NCBI GenBank assembly: GCA_964612075.1
Contig: CAZTFC010000004.1
Location: 21,576-85,575, forward strand
DNA: 64,000 bases
Reading direction: 5' to 3'
From: UBA2219 sp964612075
GTDB taxonomy: Bacteria; Desulfobacterota; Deferrimicrobia; Deferrimicrobiales; Deferrimicrobiaceae
A program made the position numbers and the translations under genes. Shown in pieces: positions 8,365 to 16,885 of this stretch. How positions within the stretch are numbered: the first letter of the stretch is position 1; every line of letters starts with the position of its first letter. A model generated the notes under the pieces. The model was not told the origin of the DNA. It worked only from the letters and a program-made list of their open reading frames with translations, and did not search any database.

Positions 8365-10239
8365 CTATCCCGCGGGACGATACCGCTCGCTCCACATCGC
8401 GAAGACCAGGAGCGCCCACAGCCGGTACTGGTTGTCCCTGCGGCCGGACAGGTGCTCCGACACGACCCGACCGACCCCCTCGGGCCGCAGGAATCCCTCA
8501 CGGCGCACGCGGTCCGGGTTCAGGTACTCGTCGAGCAGCGGCCTGAGCTCGTTCCGCAGCCACCGGTTGACCGGGATGCCGAACCCCATCTTCGGCCGCT
8601 CCAGGATCTCCCTGGGCACGTGTCGGTACAGGACCTTCCGAAGGAGCCGCTTCGTCTCGCCTCCCCGCGCCTTGAACTCGATGGGGAGCCGCGCCGCGAA
8701 CTCCACGATCCGGTGGTCGAGCAGCGGGACCCGCGCTTCCAGCGAGTACGCCATGGAGGCGCGGTCGACCTTCGTAAGGATGTCGTCGACAAGGTACGTC
8801 AGGATGTCGGTGGCCATCGCCCGCTCGACGATGCCTCCCGCGCGCGGGTCCCGGAAGGCCCGGAAATACCGCAGCCCCCGGTCGTCGAAGGTCTCCGGAA
8901 GGATCTCCCCGAGCCGGCGCCGCTCGAAGATCCCCACCGTGTGGAAGTACATCTCCGCCGCGTCGTCGTGCAGGATGCTCTCCGCCCCACGCTGCACCTT
9001 GTGGACCGGCACGCGGGAAAGGAGGGAACAGAGCGGCCGGCGCAGGAATCCCGGGATCGCCAGCGCCCGGCTCCCCTGGCGCACCCACGCGTACCGCGGG
9101 TACCCGCAGAACAGCTCGTCCCCCCCGTCGCCGGAGAGGCTCACGGTGACGTGGCCCCTCGTGAACTCCGAGACCAGCATCGTCGGGATGGCCGAGGAAT
9201 CCGCGAACGGCTCGTCGTACGCGTCCGGGATACGTCGGACCAGCGCCAGCGCCTCCTCCGGCGTGCAGATCTTCTCGTGGTGCTCCGTCCCCAAATGCTC
9301 CGCGACGGCCCGCGCGTGCGGCGACTCGTCGTATCCGCTCTCCCGGAAGCCGATCGAGAAGGTCTTCACCTTCCCCGTGGCCGCCTTCCTCATGAGCGCC
9401 ACCGTCAGCGACGAATCGATCCCCCCGGAGAGGAACGCCCCGAGAGGGACGTCGCTGATCAGCCGGTACCGGATGGAGGAATCGAGCAGCGCGGCCAGCT
9501 CCTCCTCGTACTCGCCCTCGTTCCGGGCGGGCCCCTCCGCCCTCCTCCAGTGGTCGAACAGGTCCCAGTAGACGCGCTGCGCGACCGTCCCGTCCGCGGC
9601 GATCTCGACGATATGTCCCGGAAGGACCTTCTCCACGTTCCGGTAGATGGAGAAGGGCGCCGGGACGTACTGGAACTCGAGGAAATACTGCAGGGCCGCC
9701 CGGTCGACCTCGCGGGGGAAATCCCCGTGTTCGAGGAAACCCGAGAGCGTGGAGGAGAACAGGAACATGCCCGGCAGGCGCGCGAGGAACAGCGGCTTGA
9801 TCCCGATCCGGTCCCGCACCAGGTAAAGCTTCCGCGCCCCCGCGTCCCACAGGGCGAAGGCGAACATCCCGACGAAGCGCCGGACCGCCGCTTCCACGCC
9901 CCACTCCCGGAAGGCGGCCAGCATCACCTCGGTGTCCGACCCTCCCCGGAAGGCGTGGCCGCGCCTGGCGAGCTCGTCCCGGAGCTCCCTGTAGTTGTAC
10001 ACCTCCCCGTTGAAGGATAGGACCATCGACCCGTCGGCGGAGAACATCGGCTGCGCCCCCGTCTCCGACAGGTCGATGATGGAAAGCCGGCGGTGCGACA
10101 GCCCGACCCGCCCGTCGGGGGAAAGGTACGTCCCGGAGGCGTCCGGCCCCCGGTTCCGCATGCATTCGCCCATCGCCCGGAGAAGCCGCTCGCCCGGGAG
10201 CGCGTTTCCCGTCGACAGGAAACCGGCGATCCCGCACAT
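8365..10239 (-). CDS. asnB: AsnB-type glutamine-dependent amidotransferase / asparagine synthase, copy 1
   Basis: A 624-residue class II amidotransferase. It begins MCGIAGF, so Cys2 becomes the N-terminal nucleophile that hydrolyses glutamine (domain about 1-210); the synthetase domain carries the PPi-loop FLSGGIDSSLTVALM near residue 270. Family members make asparagine or, in polysaccharide and exosortase clusters, amidate sugar acids or other carboxylates. It follows a glycosyltransferase by three bases, and a second copy lies 3.5 kb away in the glycan locus, so a glycan role is more likely than housekeeping asparagine synthesis; the substrate cannot be read from sequence. Confidence 0.9.
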   Translation of the reverse strand: MCGIAGFLSTGNALPGERLLRAMGECMRNRGPDASGTYLSPDGRVGLSHRRLSIIDLSETGAQPMFSADGSMVLSFNGEVYNYRELRDELARRGHAFRGGSDTEVMLAAFREWGVEAAVRRFVGMFAFALWDAGARKLYLVRDRIGIKPLFLARLPGMFLFSSTLSGFLEHGDFPREVDRAALQYFLEFQYVPAPFSIYRNVEKVLPGHIVEIAADGTVAQRVYWDLFDHWRRAEGPARNEGEYEEELAALLDSSIRYRLISDVPLGAFLSGGIDSSLTVALMRKAATGKVKTFSIGFRESGYDESPHARAVAEHLGTEHHEKICTPEEALALVRRIPDAYDEPFADSSAIPTMLVSEFTRGHVTVSLSGDGGDELFCGYPRYAWVRQGSRALAIPGFLRRPLCSLLSRVPVHKVQRGAESILHDDAAEMYFHTVGIFERRRLGEILPETFDDRGLRYFRAFRDPRAGGIVERAMATDILTYLVDDILTKVDRASMAYSLEARVPLLDHRIVEFAARLPIEFKARGGETKRLLRKVLYRHVPREILERPKMGFGIPVNRWLRNELRPLLDEYLNPDRVRREGFLRPEGVGRVVSEHLSGRRDNQYRLWALLVFAMWSERYRPAG

Positions 10240-10242
10240 CCC

Positions 10243-11427
10243 CTAACGGCCCTCCTCCGCCAGCGATCCGTACATCGCCTCCATCTCCGCCACCATCCGG
10301 TCCAGCGCGAAGCGTTCCGCTGCGCGCCTGCGTCCCGCCTCCCCCATCCCCTTCCGCCGCTCCTCATCGCCCAGAAGCTCCTTCAATGCTCTGGCGAGCG
10401 CGCCGGAGTCGCGCGCCGGGGCCAGAAGGCCGGTCTCGCCATGGACAACGGCCTCCGCGTTCCCTCCGACGTCGAAGGCCACGACGGGAAGCCCCGCGGA
10501 CATCGCTTCGAGGATGGCGTTGGAGAATCCCTCTTCCCTCGAGGGATGGACGAACAGGTCGCTCGCCCGGAGCAGGTCCGGCACGTCCGTCCTGCCCCCG
10601 AGGAACCGCACCGCCCTCCCGATCCCCCGCTCCCGGACCGACGCCTTCGTCTCCGCGAGCGTCCCGGAATCCCGCCCGACCAGCAGGAACAGCGCGTCGG
10701 GGAAAAGCTCGACGACGCGAGCCGCGGCCTCCACCAGCTCCCCGTGCCCTTTATAACGGAAGAAGTTGGACACGCACGCGACCAGCGGCGCCCGGAGGGG
10801 CAGCCCCTCCCGGAGGCGGAACGCCTCGACCGCGCCGGCGTCCCACGGCGCAAGCGGCGCGACGCCGTTGTAAACCTTCCGGAACTTCCCATCCCAGTGC
10901 CTCTCGGTCCGCTCGACGTCGCGCCGAACGGCGTCGGAGTTGACGAGGACGACGTCGGCCAGACGGTTCCCCCAGGATTCCATCCCCCGGACCAGGGGAT
11001 GCTTCCTCTTGTAGCCGGACAGCGACCTCTTGCTGACGACGATCCGCGGGACACGCGCCCACCGGGCGGCGAAGGCGCCCAGGATGTTCGGGGCGGGGAG
11101 GTAGCAATGCACGATGTCCGCGGAGCGGGCCCGGAAGATCGACGCCATCTCCCGGACGGCCTTCAGGTGAACCAGGGGATTCGAGGGCGGGACGGCTCGG
11201 GCACGCCGCGGGTCGCCGATCACCGAAACCGGAAGGACGGCGCGGAACGAATCGTACAGCGATCCGCCTCCCGCGGTCGTCACCAGAAACGGAGAGAAGC
11301 GGGAACGGTCGAGCAGACGGGCGAGGGACAGGACGTGCCCCTCGGCGCCGCCCGCGTCCATATTCGGCAGGACGTAACCGACGCGAAGCGGGCCCCCGGG
11401 CCGGGATCTGCTGTTTCCGTCTACCAT
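10243..11427 (-). CDS. GT4-type glycosyltransferase
   Basis: A GT-B fold transferase of about 394 residues. The N-terminal domain opens RVGYVLPNMDAGGAEGHVLSLARLL (the acceptor-side GGAE loop) and the C-terminal nucleotide-sugar domain has DLFVHPSREEGFSNAILEAMSAGLPVVAFDVGG, the E-x7-E signature of family 4. The ORF extends to 11559, but ATG 11427 (GGTGA before it) or ATG 11439 gives a normal N-terminus. It is divergent from wzm at 11578 and heads the glycosyltransferase-AsnB-kinase-regulator operon. Sugar specificity unknown. Confidence 0.88.
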   Translation of the reverse strand: MVDGNSRSRPGGPLRVGYVLPNMDAGGAEGHVLSLARLLDRSRFSPFLVTTAGGGSLYDSFRAVLPVSVIGDPRRARAVPPSNPLVHLKAVREMASIFRARSADIVHCYLPAPNILGAFAARWARVPRIVVSKRSLSGYKRKHPLVRGMESWGNRLADVVLVNSDAVRRDVERTERHWDGKFRKVYNGVAPLAPWDAGAVEAFRLREGLPLRAPLVACVSNFFRYKGHGELVEAAARVVELFPDALFLLVGRDSGTLAETKASVRERGIGRAVRFLGGRTDVPDLLRASDLFVHPSREEGFSNAILEAMSAGLPVVAFDVGGNAEAVVHGETGLLAPARDSGALARALKELLGDEERRKGMGEAGRRRAAERFALDRMVAEMEAMYGSLAEEGR

Positions 11428-11577
11428 GTCACCGGACATTTCAGCATTTTCCCCGGGCGATTGCCACCGGCGCGTCCCCCGGGGATCGTGAAATAATCGT
11501 GAGGCCATCCCCCGACGGTAGTTGGTAGAATACGGCGGAGGAAGGAACGGCCGGAACACGGCGATAAAGGGAGGGGA

Positions 11578-12414
11578 ATGCCGATCTCGGGAGAAGGCGC
11601 CCGGAAGACGACGATCCAGCCATCCAGGGGGTGGAAGGCGCTCGATCCCCGGGAAATATGGAACTACCGCGAGCTCCTCTGGATCCTGACGGCGCGGGAC
11701 ATCAAGGTCCGGTACAAACAGACCGCGCTGGGGGTGGTGTGGGTCATTCTCCGCCCGGTCTTGAGCGTCGCCATCTTCACCGTCGTGTTCGGTTACCTCG
11801 TAAAGGTGCCCTCCGACGGCTACCCATACCCCGTGTTCGTGCTGGCGGGCCTGATCCCGTGGACCCTCTTCTCCTCGGCTGTCGCGGCGTCGGGCAATTC
11901 CCTGGTGGGTTCAGCCGGATTGATCGGAAAGATCTATTTCCCGAGGCTCATCATCCCGATGGCTTCCATCGGCAGCGCCGTCGTCGATTTCGCCTTTTCG
12001 GCAGCCTTCCTCCTGGCCATCCTCCCGTTGTTCGGCGTCGCATGGTCTCCGTCCCTCTTCTGGCTGCCGGTTCTGCTGCTGCTCGTCTTCTCCCTGGCGA
12101 TTGGCGTCGGAGCCCTGTTCTCCGCGCTGATCGTCAGCTACAGGGATTTCGTAGGGCTCATGGCGTACCTGCTCCAGGTCTGGATGTACGCGACCCCCGT
12201 CGTCTACCCCGCAAGCCTGTTCCCGGAACAATGGCGCTGGGTCCTCTACCTGAACCCGATGGCGGGGCTGACCGAGGGGTTCCGCGCCGCGTTCCTGGGC
12301 AAACCCTTCGAGCCGGGCCCTATGGCGTTATCGGTCTTGCTCTCGATTGCGGCGATGGCGATCGGCGTCGCCTACTTCGGAAAGACGGAGCGCCGCTTTG
12401 CCGATGTCATCTAG
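11578..12414 (+). CDS. wzm: Polysaccharide ABC exporter permease (Wzm type)
   Basis: Inner-membrane half of an ABC-2 exporter for lipid-linked O-antigen-like chains. The 278 residues have an amphipathic N-terminus ending DPREIWNYRELLWILTARDI, the start seen in Wzm/TagG/KpsM proteins, then about six membrane helices and the family segment MYATPVVYPASLFPEQWRWVLYLNPMAGL. AGGGAGGGG-type bases precede the ATG. It is immediately followed by the matching ATPase gene. First gene of the plus-strand glycan locus. Confidence 0.93.
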   Translation: MPISGEGARKTTIQPSRGWKALDPREIWNYRELLWILTARDIKVRYKQTALGVVWVILRPVLSVAIFTVVFGYLVKVPSDGYPYPVFVLAGLIPWTLFSSAVAASGNSLVGSAGLIGKIYFPRLIIPMASIGSAVVDFAFSAAFLLAILPLFGVAWSPSLFWLPVLLLLVFSLAIGVGALFSALIVSYRDFVGLMAYLLQVWMYATPVVYPASLFPEQWRWVLYLNPMAGLTEGFRAAFLGKPFEPGPMALSVLLSIAAMAIGVAYFGKTERRFADVI

Positions 12415-12452
12415 CGGATCCGGCGCGAGATCGACGACCCCAAGGAGAGGGA

Positions 12453-13682
12453 ATGCCGGCGATCCGGGTTGAAAACCTGTCGAAGGAATACCGCCTCGGC
12501 GGCGATCACCGCGCCGACAGCGTCCGCGAGCTGCTTTCATCCCTGCTTCGCCCTTCGTCTCTCCGGAACCGGCATCCCGGGAAGCGCGCCGCGGAGTGGT
12601 TCTGGGCGCTCAAGGACGTCAGCTTCGAGGTGGCTCCCGGCGAGACGGTGGGCATCATCGGCAGGAACGGAGCGGGGAAGTCCACCCTCCTCAAGATCCT
12701 GTCGAGGATCACCGAGCCGACGTCGGGCCGGGCGGAGCTGTGGGGCCGCGTGAGCAGCCTTCTCGAGGTGGGGACGGGCTTCCACCCCGAGCTCTCGGGG
12801 CGCGAGAACATTTTCCTGAACGGCTCCCTGCTCGGGATGAGCCGCCGTGAGATCGGGAGCAGGTTCGACGAGATCGTCGCCTTCTCCGAAATCGAGCGGT
12901 TCATCGACACGCCGGTGAAAAGGTACTCTTCCGGCATGTACGTCCGCCTGGCCTTCGCTGTGGCCGCCCACCTCGAGCCGGAGATCCTCATCGTGGACGA
13001 GGTCCTGGCCGTCGGGGATGCGGAGTTCCAGCAGAAATGTCTCGGAAAGCTGAAACGGGTACAGGACGAGGGCAGGACGGTTCTATTCGTCAGCCACAAC
13101 ATGCAGGCCGTTTCCACCTTGACCAGCCGGTGCATCGTGCTGTCCGAGGGGCGCATGGTGTTCGACGGGGCCACCGGAAGCGCGATCCCGAGGTATCTCG
13201 AAACGACCGAAAGCGGGGGGAGCGCTTACGTCTCGGCCCCCTCTCCCGACGCGCCCCGGATCACCCGTGTGGAATTGGTTACGTCGGAACCCAACCACGT
13301 CCAGATCAACGGAAAGCCGATGGAGGTCCGCATCGAGATAACGACCCCGGTGGCCCTAGAACGGGCGTCGGTCGCGTTCCAGGCATTCAATCCGTTCCGG
13401 CAGGCATACCTGAACCTCTGGCTGTACGACTCCGAACGTCCCTTGTGCCGCGAAGCCGGGGTGTTCCACCTCCTGTGCAGGATCCCGAAACTCCGCCTTT
13501 TCATGGGGCGCTATACCCTCACGGTCCACTTCTCGGAGCGCCTCGGAAAAAAGAACGTCCTGAAGATCGAGGACATCTGCCCGTTCGAGGTCGTCATGTA
13601 CGGGCGACACCGGGATTTCCCCTGGGCCCAGGGTAACTGCACATACATAGAAGACTGCGAGTGGGAAATCTCGAGACGATGA
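12453..13682 (+). CDS. wzt: Polysaccharide ABC exporter ATPase with C-terminal chain-recognition-type domain (Wzt)
   Basis: Cytoplasmic ATPase of 409 residues. Residues 1-250 form the nucleotide-binding domain: Walker A GRNGAGKST near 70, signature YSSGMYVRLAFA near 157, Walker B EILIVDEVLAVGD near 178, H-loop VSHN. Residues about 265-409 match in position the extra beta-sandwich of Wzt proteins, which in characterised O8/O9a systems binds the modified non-reducing end of the chain before export. I took ATG 12453 (GGAGAGGGA upstream); the same frame is open much further upstream through wzm but without homology. The domain matters because a possible cap-making enzyme is encoded at 16886. Confidence 0.93.
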   Translation: MPAIRVENLSKEYRLGGDHRADSVRELLSSLLRPSSLRNRHPGKRAAEWFWALKDVSFEVAPGETVGIIGRNGAGKSTLLKILSRITEPTSGRAELWGRVSSLLEVGTGFHPELSGRENIFLNGSLLGMSRREIGSRFDEIVAFSEIERFIDTPVKRYSSGMYVRLAFAVAAHLEPEILIVDEVLAVGDAEFQQKCLGKLKRVQDEGRTVLFVSHNMQAVSTLTSRCIVLSEGRMVFDGATGSAIPRYLETTESGGSAYVSAPSPDAPRITRVELVTSEPNHVQINGKPMEVRIEITTPVALERASVAFQAFNPFRQAYLNLWLYDSERPLCREAGVFHLLCRIPKLRLFMGRYTLTVHFSERLGKKNVLKIEDICPFEVVMYGRHRDFPWAQGNCTYIEDCEWEISRR

Positions 13683-13780
13683 TCCCTGACCGGCGGCAGG
13701 CATGCGATGCGCCGGCCAAACGACGCCGGTCGGATCGCTTCTCGCACCCCAATCCATGGACGCGGGGGAAGTGACCGGAC

Positions 13781-15649
13781 GTGTGCGGAATCGCGGGTAT
13801 CCTGCACTTGGACGGCAGTCCGGTTCTTGAAGAGGAACTCTCCGCCATGGTCCGTGCGATGGCTCATCGCGGACCGGACGGAGAAGGCCTCCGGGTCGAT
13901 GGGAACGTGGGGATCGGTCACAGGCGGCTCTCCATCATCGATCCGGCGGGCGGGCGCCAGCCGATGGGCAACGAGGACGGGACGGTCTGGATCACCTGCA
14001 ACGGGGAAATCTACAACTTCCTCGAATTGCGGGGGGAACTCGAAAAGAAGGGACACCGATTCCGCACGCGGTCCGATACCGAGGCCGTGCTCCATGCGTA
14101 TGAGCAATGGGGCGACGATTGCGTGAATCGCTTCCGCGGGATGTTCGCGTTCGGAATCGTCGACCTGCGCAAGCGTCGGGTCTTCCTCGCCCGGGACCAT
14201 TTCGGCATCAAGCCGCTCTGCTTCTACCACGACGGAAACCGGTTCGCCTTCGCCTCGGAATTGCAGGCGTTCCACAAACTTCGGAGCGTCCGTCTGGATC
14301 TCGACCTCCAGGCGATCGACCAATACCTGTGGCTCCAATACATCCCGGCCCCCCGTTCCGTCTTTCGGCATGTGCGGAAGCTCCCTGCCGCCTGCCGGAT
14401 GGGCGTAACCTTCGACGGCAGGGTGAGCGGTCCCGAAGAGTACTGGAAGATCCACTACCGGCCCGATCACAGGAGGACGGAAGCGGCCTCCCTGGAAGAG
14501 ATGGACGCCGTGTTGAGGGAATCCGTCAAGGCTCACCTCGTTTCCGACGTTCCCTTCGGGGCTTTCCTCTCCGGAGGGGTTGATTCCAGCGCCGTAGTCG
14601 CGTACATGGCCCAGGTCATGGATCGTCCCGTCCGCACGTTCACCATCGGTTTCCAGGAAAAGGAATACGATGAATCCCCCTTCGCGGCAATCGCCGCGAA
14701 ACGGTGGGGAACCGACCACCACCTGGAGATCGTCAAACCCGATGCACTCGGGATTCTCCCCTCCCTGGTCAAGGTCTGCGGCGAACCGTTCGGGGACAGC
14801 TCCGTGATCCCGACCTATCACGTAGCCCGCCTGGCCCGGCGACACGTTCCGATGGTCCTTTCCGGGGACGGGGGAGATGAGACGTTTGCGGGTTATCATT
14901 CCTACCGGCAATGGATGAAGTACCTGCTCACGCCGCTTCCCCCCGATTCCCGCCCCCGCTGGAAAAAGCTACTCCGACCGCTGGTGGAAGCGATCCTTCC
15001 GGAACGGTACCCCCGCGCGCGGAAACCGGGTTCCCGGCTGGAAGATTGGTTGAAGCTGGTCAACTACCTGCCCGGAAGCCGAAGGCACGTCCTTTGGAAG
15101 CCGGAACACCGTTCCGTCGAACGACTTCCGCTCGACGTCCTGGAAGATGCGTACCGGGATGCGAAACGGCTCGACGGCGTAAGCCGGGTCCAGTACATGG
15201 ATTTCAAGAGCTACCTGCCCAACTGCATCCTGCCGAAGGTCGACACCGCGAGCATGATGACGGGGCTCGAGGTCCGAACGCCGCTGTTGGACAGGAAGGT
15301 CTTCGAATTCGCCGCCACCTTGCCGGAATCCCTCAAAATCCGGCAGTCCGATAACGGAGAATGGAGCGGGAAACTGCTCTTGAAAAAAACGATGGAGAAA
15401 TACTATCCTCGGGATTACCTGGATCGGCCCAAGCGGGGGTTCAGCATCCCGTTCCACAAATGGTTCGGCGAAAAAAACGCCCTATACGCGGAGATACGCG
15501 AAAGGCTTACCGGAACAGGATCCACCCTCTCCGACTACTTCGAAACGGAAGCCGTCACGGGGTTGATCGAGGAGAAGAACACCGGTGCCGTCTGGCTTCT
15601 CCTATTCCTTGAAGAATGGTTCCGTCAGAACAAGGCCCCGGCCGGATGA
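13781..15649 (+). CDS. asnB: AsnB-type glutamine-dependent amidotransferase / asparagine synthase, copy 2
   Basis: A 622-residue relative of the product at 8365-10239: starts MCGIAGIL (catalytic Cys2) from a GTG codon with GGGGGAAGTG just before it, glutaminase domain about 1-205, and synthetase PPi loop FLSGGVDSSAVVAYM near 264. It sits between the Wzt ATPase and a chain of glycosyltransferases, so amidation of a sugar acid in the exported glycan is a reasonable inference. Its stop overlaps the next ATG. A 98-base gap with no visible feature separates it from wzt. Confidence 0.9.
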   Translation: MCGIAGILHLDGSPVLEEELSAMVRAMAHRGPDGEGLRVDGNVGIGHRRLSIIDPAGGRQPMGNEDGTVWITCNGEIYNFLELRGELEKKGHRFRTRSDTEAVLHAYEQWGDDCVNRFRGMFAFGIVDLRKRRVFLARDHFGIKPLCFYHDGNRFAFASELQAFHKLRSVRLDLDLQAIDQYLWLQYIPAPRSVFRHVRKLPAACRMGVTFDGRVSGPEEYWKIHYRPDHRRTEAASLEEMDAVLRESVKAHLVSDVPFGAFLSGGVDSSAVVAYMAQVMDRPVRTFTIGFQEKEYDESPFAAIAAKRWGTDHHLEIVKPDALGILPSLVKVCGEPFGDSSVIPTYHVARLARRHVPMVLSGDGGDETFAGYHSYRQWMKYLLTPLPPDSRPRWKKLLRPLVEAILPERYPRARKPGSRLEDWLKLVNYLPGSRRHVLWKPEHRSVERLPLDVLEDAYRDAKRLDGVSRVQYMDFKSYLPNCILPKVDTASMMTGLEVRTPLLDRKVFEFAATLPESLKIRQSDNGEWSGKLLLKKTMEKYYPRDYLDRPKRGFSIPFHKWFGEKNALYAEIRERLTGTGSTLSDYFETEAVTGLIEEKNTGAVWLLLFLEEWFRQNKAPAG

Positions 15650-16839
15650 AGGAGTCCGCGGTGCATTCCGAAGATAACGGGCGGGGTGAGCGGGGCCGGA
15701 TGCTCTCGGGTCGGCGTGTCCTCTTCATCTTCCGAACATTGGAACTCGGGGGGACGGAGCGCCAGGCCCTCCGGCTGGCTGTCCACCTTCGCGAAGCAGC
15801 GGGGGCGGACGTCCGGATCGTCGGGCTCTCCCCCGGGCAGGGGAGGTTCTCCCGGCTCTGCGACGAAAACGGCATCCCCTGGCAGACCCTCCCGGTGGCA
15901 TGGCCTCCCGGGAAAGCCGGCCGGATCATGGAGATCGCGAGATTCGCATGGAGACTCCGGCGGCAGAAACCCGATGTCCTGCTTTCCTACAACTGGTTTC
16001 CCAACGTGCTATGCGGATTTGCATGGAAATTCACGGGCGCCAGCCTTCTCGTCTGGAACCAGCGGAACGAGGGGCACGACCTCGACAGGAGCAGGACCCA
16101 CCGGACGGCCGCGCGACAAGCCTCCTGCTTTGTGTCCAATTCGCTCCACGGCAGGAATTTCCTGATGGAGACCTACGGAATCTCTCCTCATAAAATTGCC
16201 GTGATCCCGAACGGGGTCCCGTTGGCCGCCTCCGGGGACCGGCGTGCCGAATGGCGCAAGCGGCTTGGACTGGAGGACGATGTCTTCGTCGCCTGCATGG
16301 TCGCCAGCATGACAGCATACAAAGACCACCCGACGGCTCTCGCCGCATGGAGGAAAGTGGTCGACCGAAACGCCGGAAGCGGGCCCCGCGCCGTCTTGTT
16401 TCTTGCCGGCCGATCCGATTACCGGGAACCTGCCCTGAAGAAGATTGCCTTCGATCTCGATCTTTGCGGACACGTCCGGTTCCTCGGGGAGATCGAGGAC
16501 GTGGCCGGGCTGCTTTCCGCGTCGGACCTGTGCGTCCACTGTTCGAATATGGAAGGTTGCCCGAACTCGGTCCTCGAGGCCATGGCGGCGTCCCTCCCCG
16601 TCGCGGCGACGGACATACCGGGAATCCGGGAAGCAGTCGGGCCGGAGGGGTTCCCTTTCCTCGCGCCTCCCGCCGATCCGCAAGGACTGGCCGACCGGAT
16701 CCTGGCATTGATGAACGATGCCGGAATGCGTTCCTCCATAGGTGCCTCCATGAGGCGGAGGGTGGAAACGGAATTCGATCCCGTGCGGATGTGCGAGCGC
16801 ACATTGGAATATATCGAGGCAGCCCTCGGGCTGCCTTGA
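15646..16839 (+). CDS. GT4-type glycosyltransferase
   Basis: GT-B transferase, 397 residues. N-terminal domain: RVLFIFRTLELGGTERQALRLAVHL; C-terminal donor-binding domain: DLCVHCSNMEGCPNSVLEAMAASLPVAATDIPG with the family-4 E-x7-E pair. The ATG at 15646 overlaps the AsnB stop as ATGA, which I prefer over an in-frame start 30 bases upstream inside asnB. Part of the serial glycosyltransferase run; donor and acceptor unknown. Confidence 0.9.
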   Translation: MKESAVHSEDNGRGERGRMLSGRRVLFIFRTLELGGTERQALRLAVHLREAAGADVRIVGLSPGQGRFSRLCDENGIPWQTLPVAWPPGKAGRIMEIARFAWRLRRQKPDVLLSYNWFPNVLCGFAWKFTGASLLVWNQRNEGHDLDRSRTHRTAARQASCFVSNSLHGRNFLMETYGISPHKIAVIPNGVPLAASGDRRAEWRKRLGLEDDVFVACMVASMTAYKDHPTALAAWRKVVDRNAGSGPRAVLFLAGRSDYREPALKKIAFDLDLCGHVRFLGEIEDVAGLLSASDLCVHCSNMEGCPNSVLEAMAASLPVAATDIPGIREAVGPEGFPFLAPPADPQGLADRILALMNDAGMRSSIGASMRRRVETEFDPVRMCERTLEYIEAALGLP

Positions 16840-16885
16840 AACTCGGCTCCCGGTACTCGATCCCGATATACAAGAGGTAAGCGGC

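Noticed and set aside
11540..11577. TAGAAT near 11530 as a promoter for wzm
   Set aside because: No acceptable -35 box at 16-18 bases; too weak to list.
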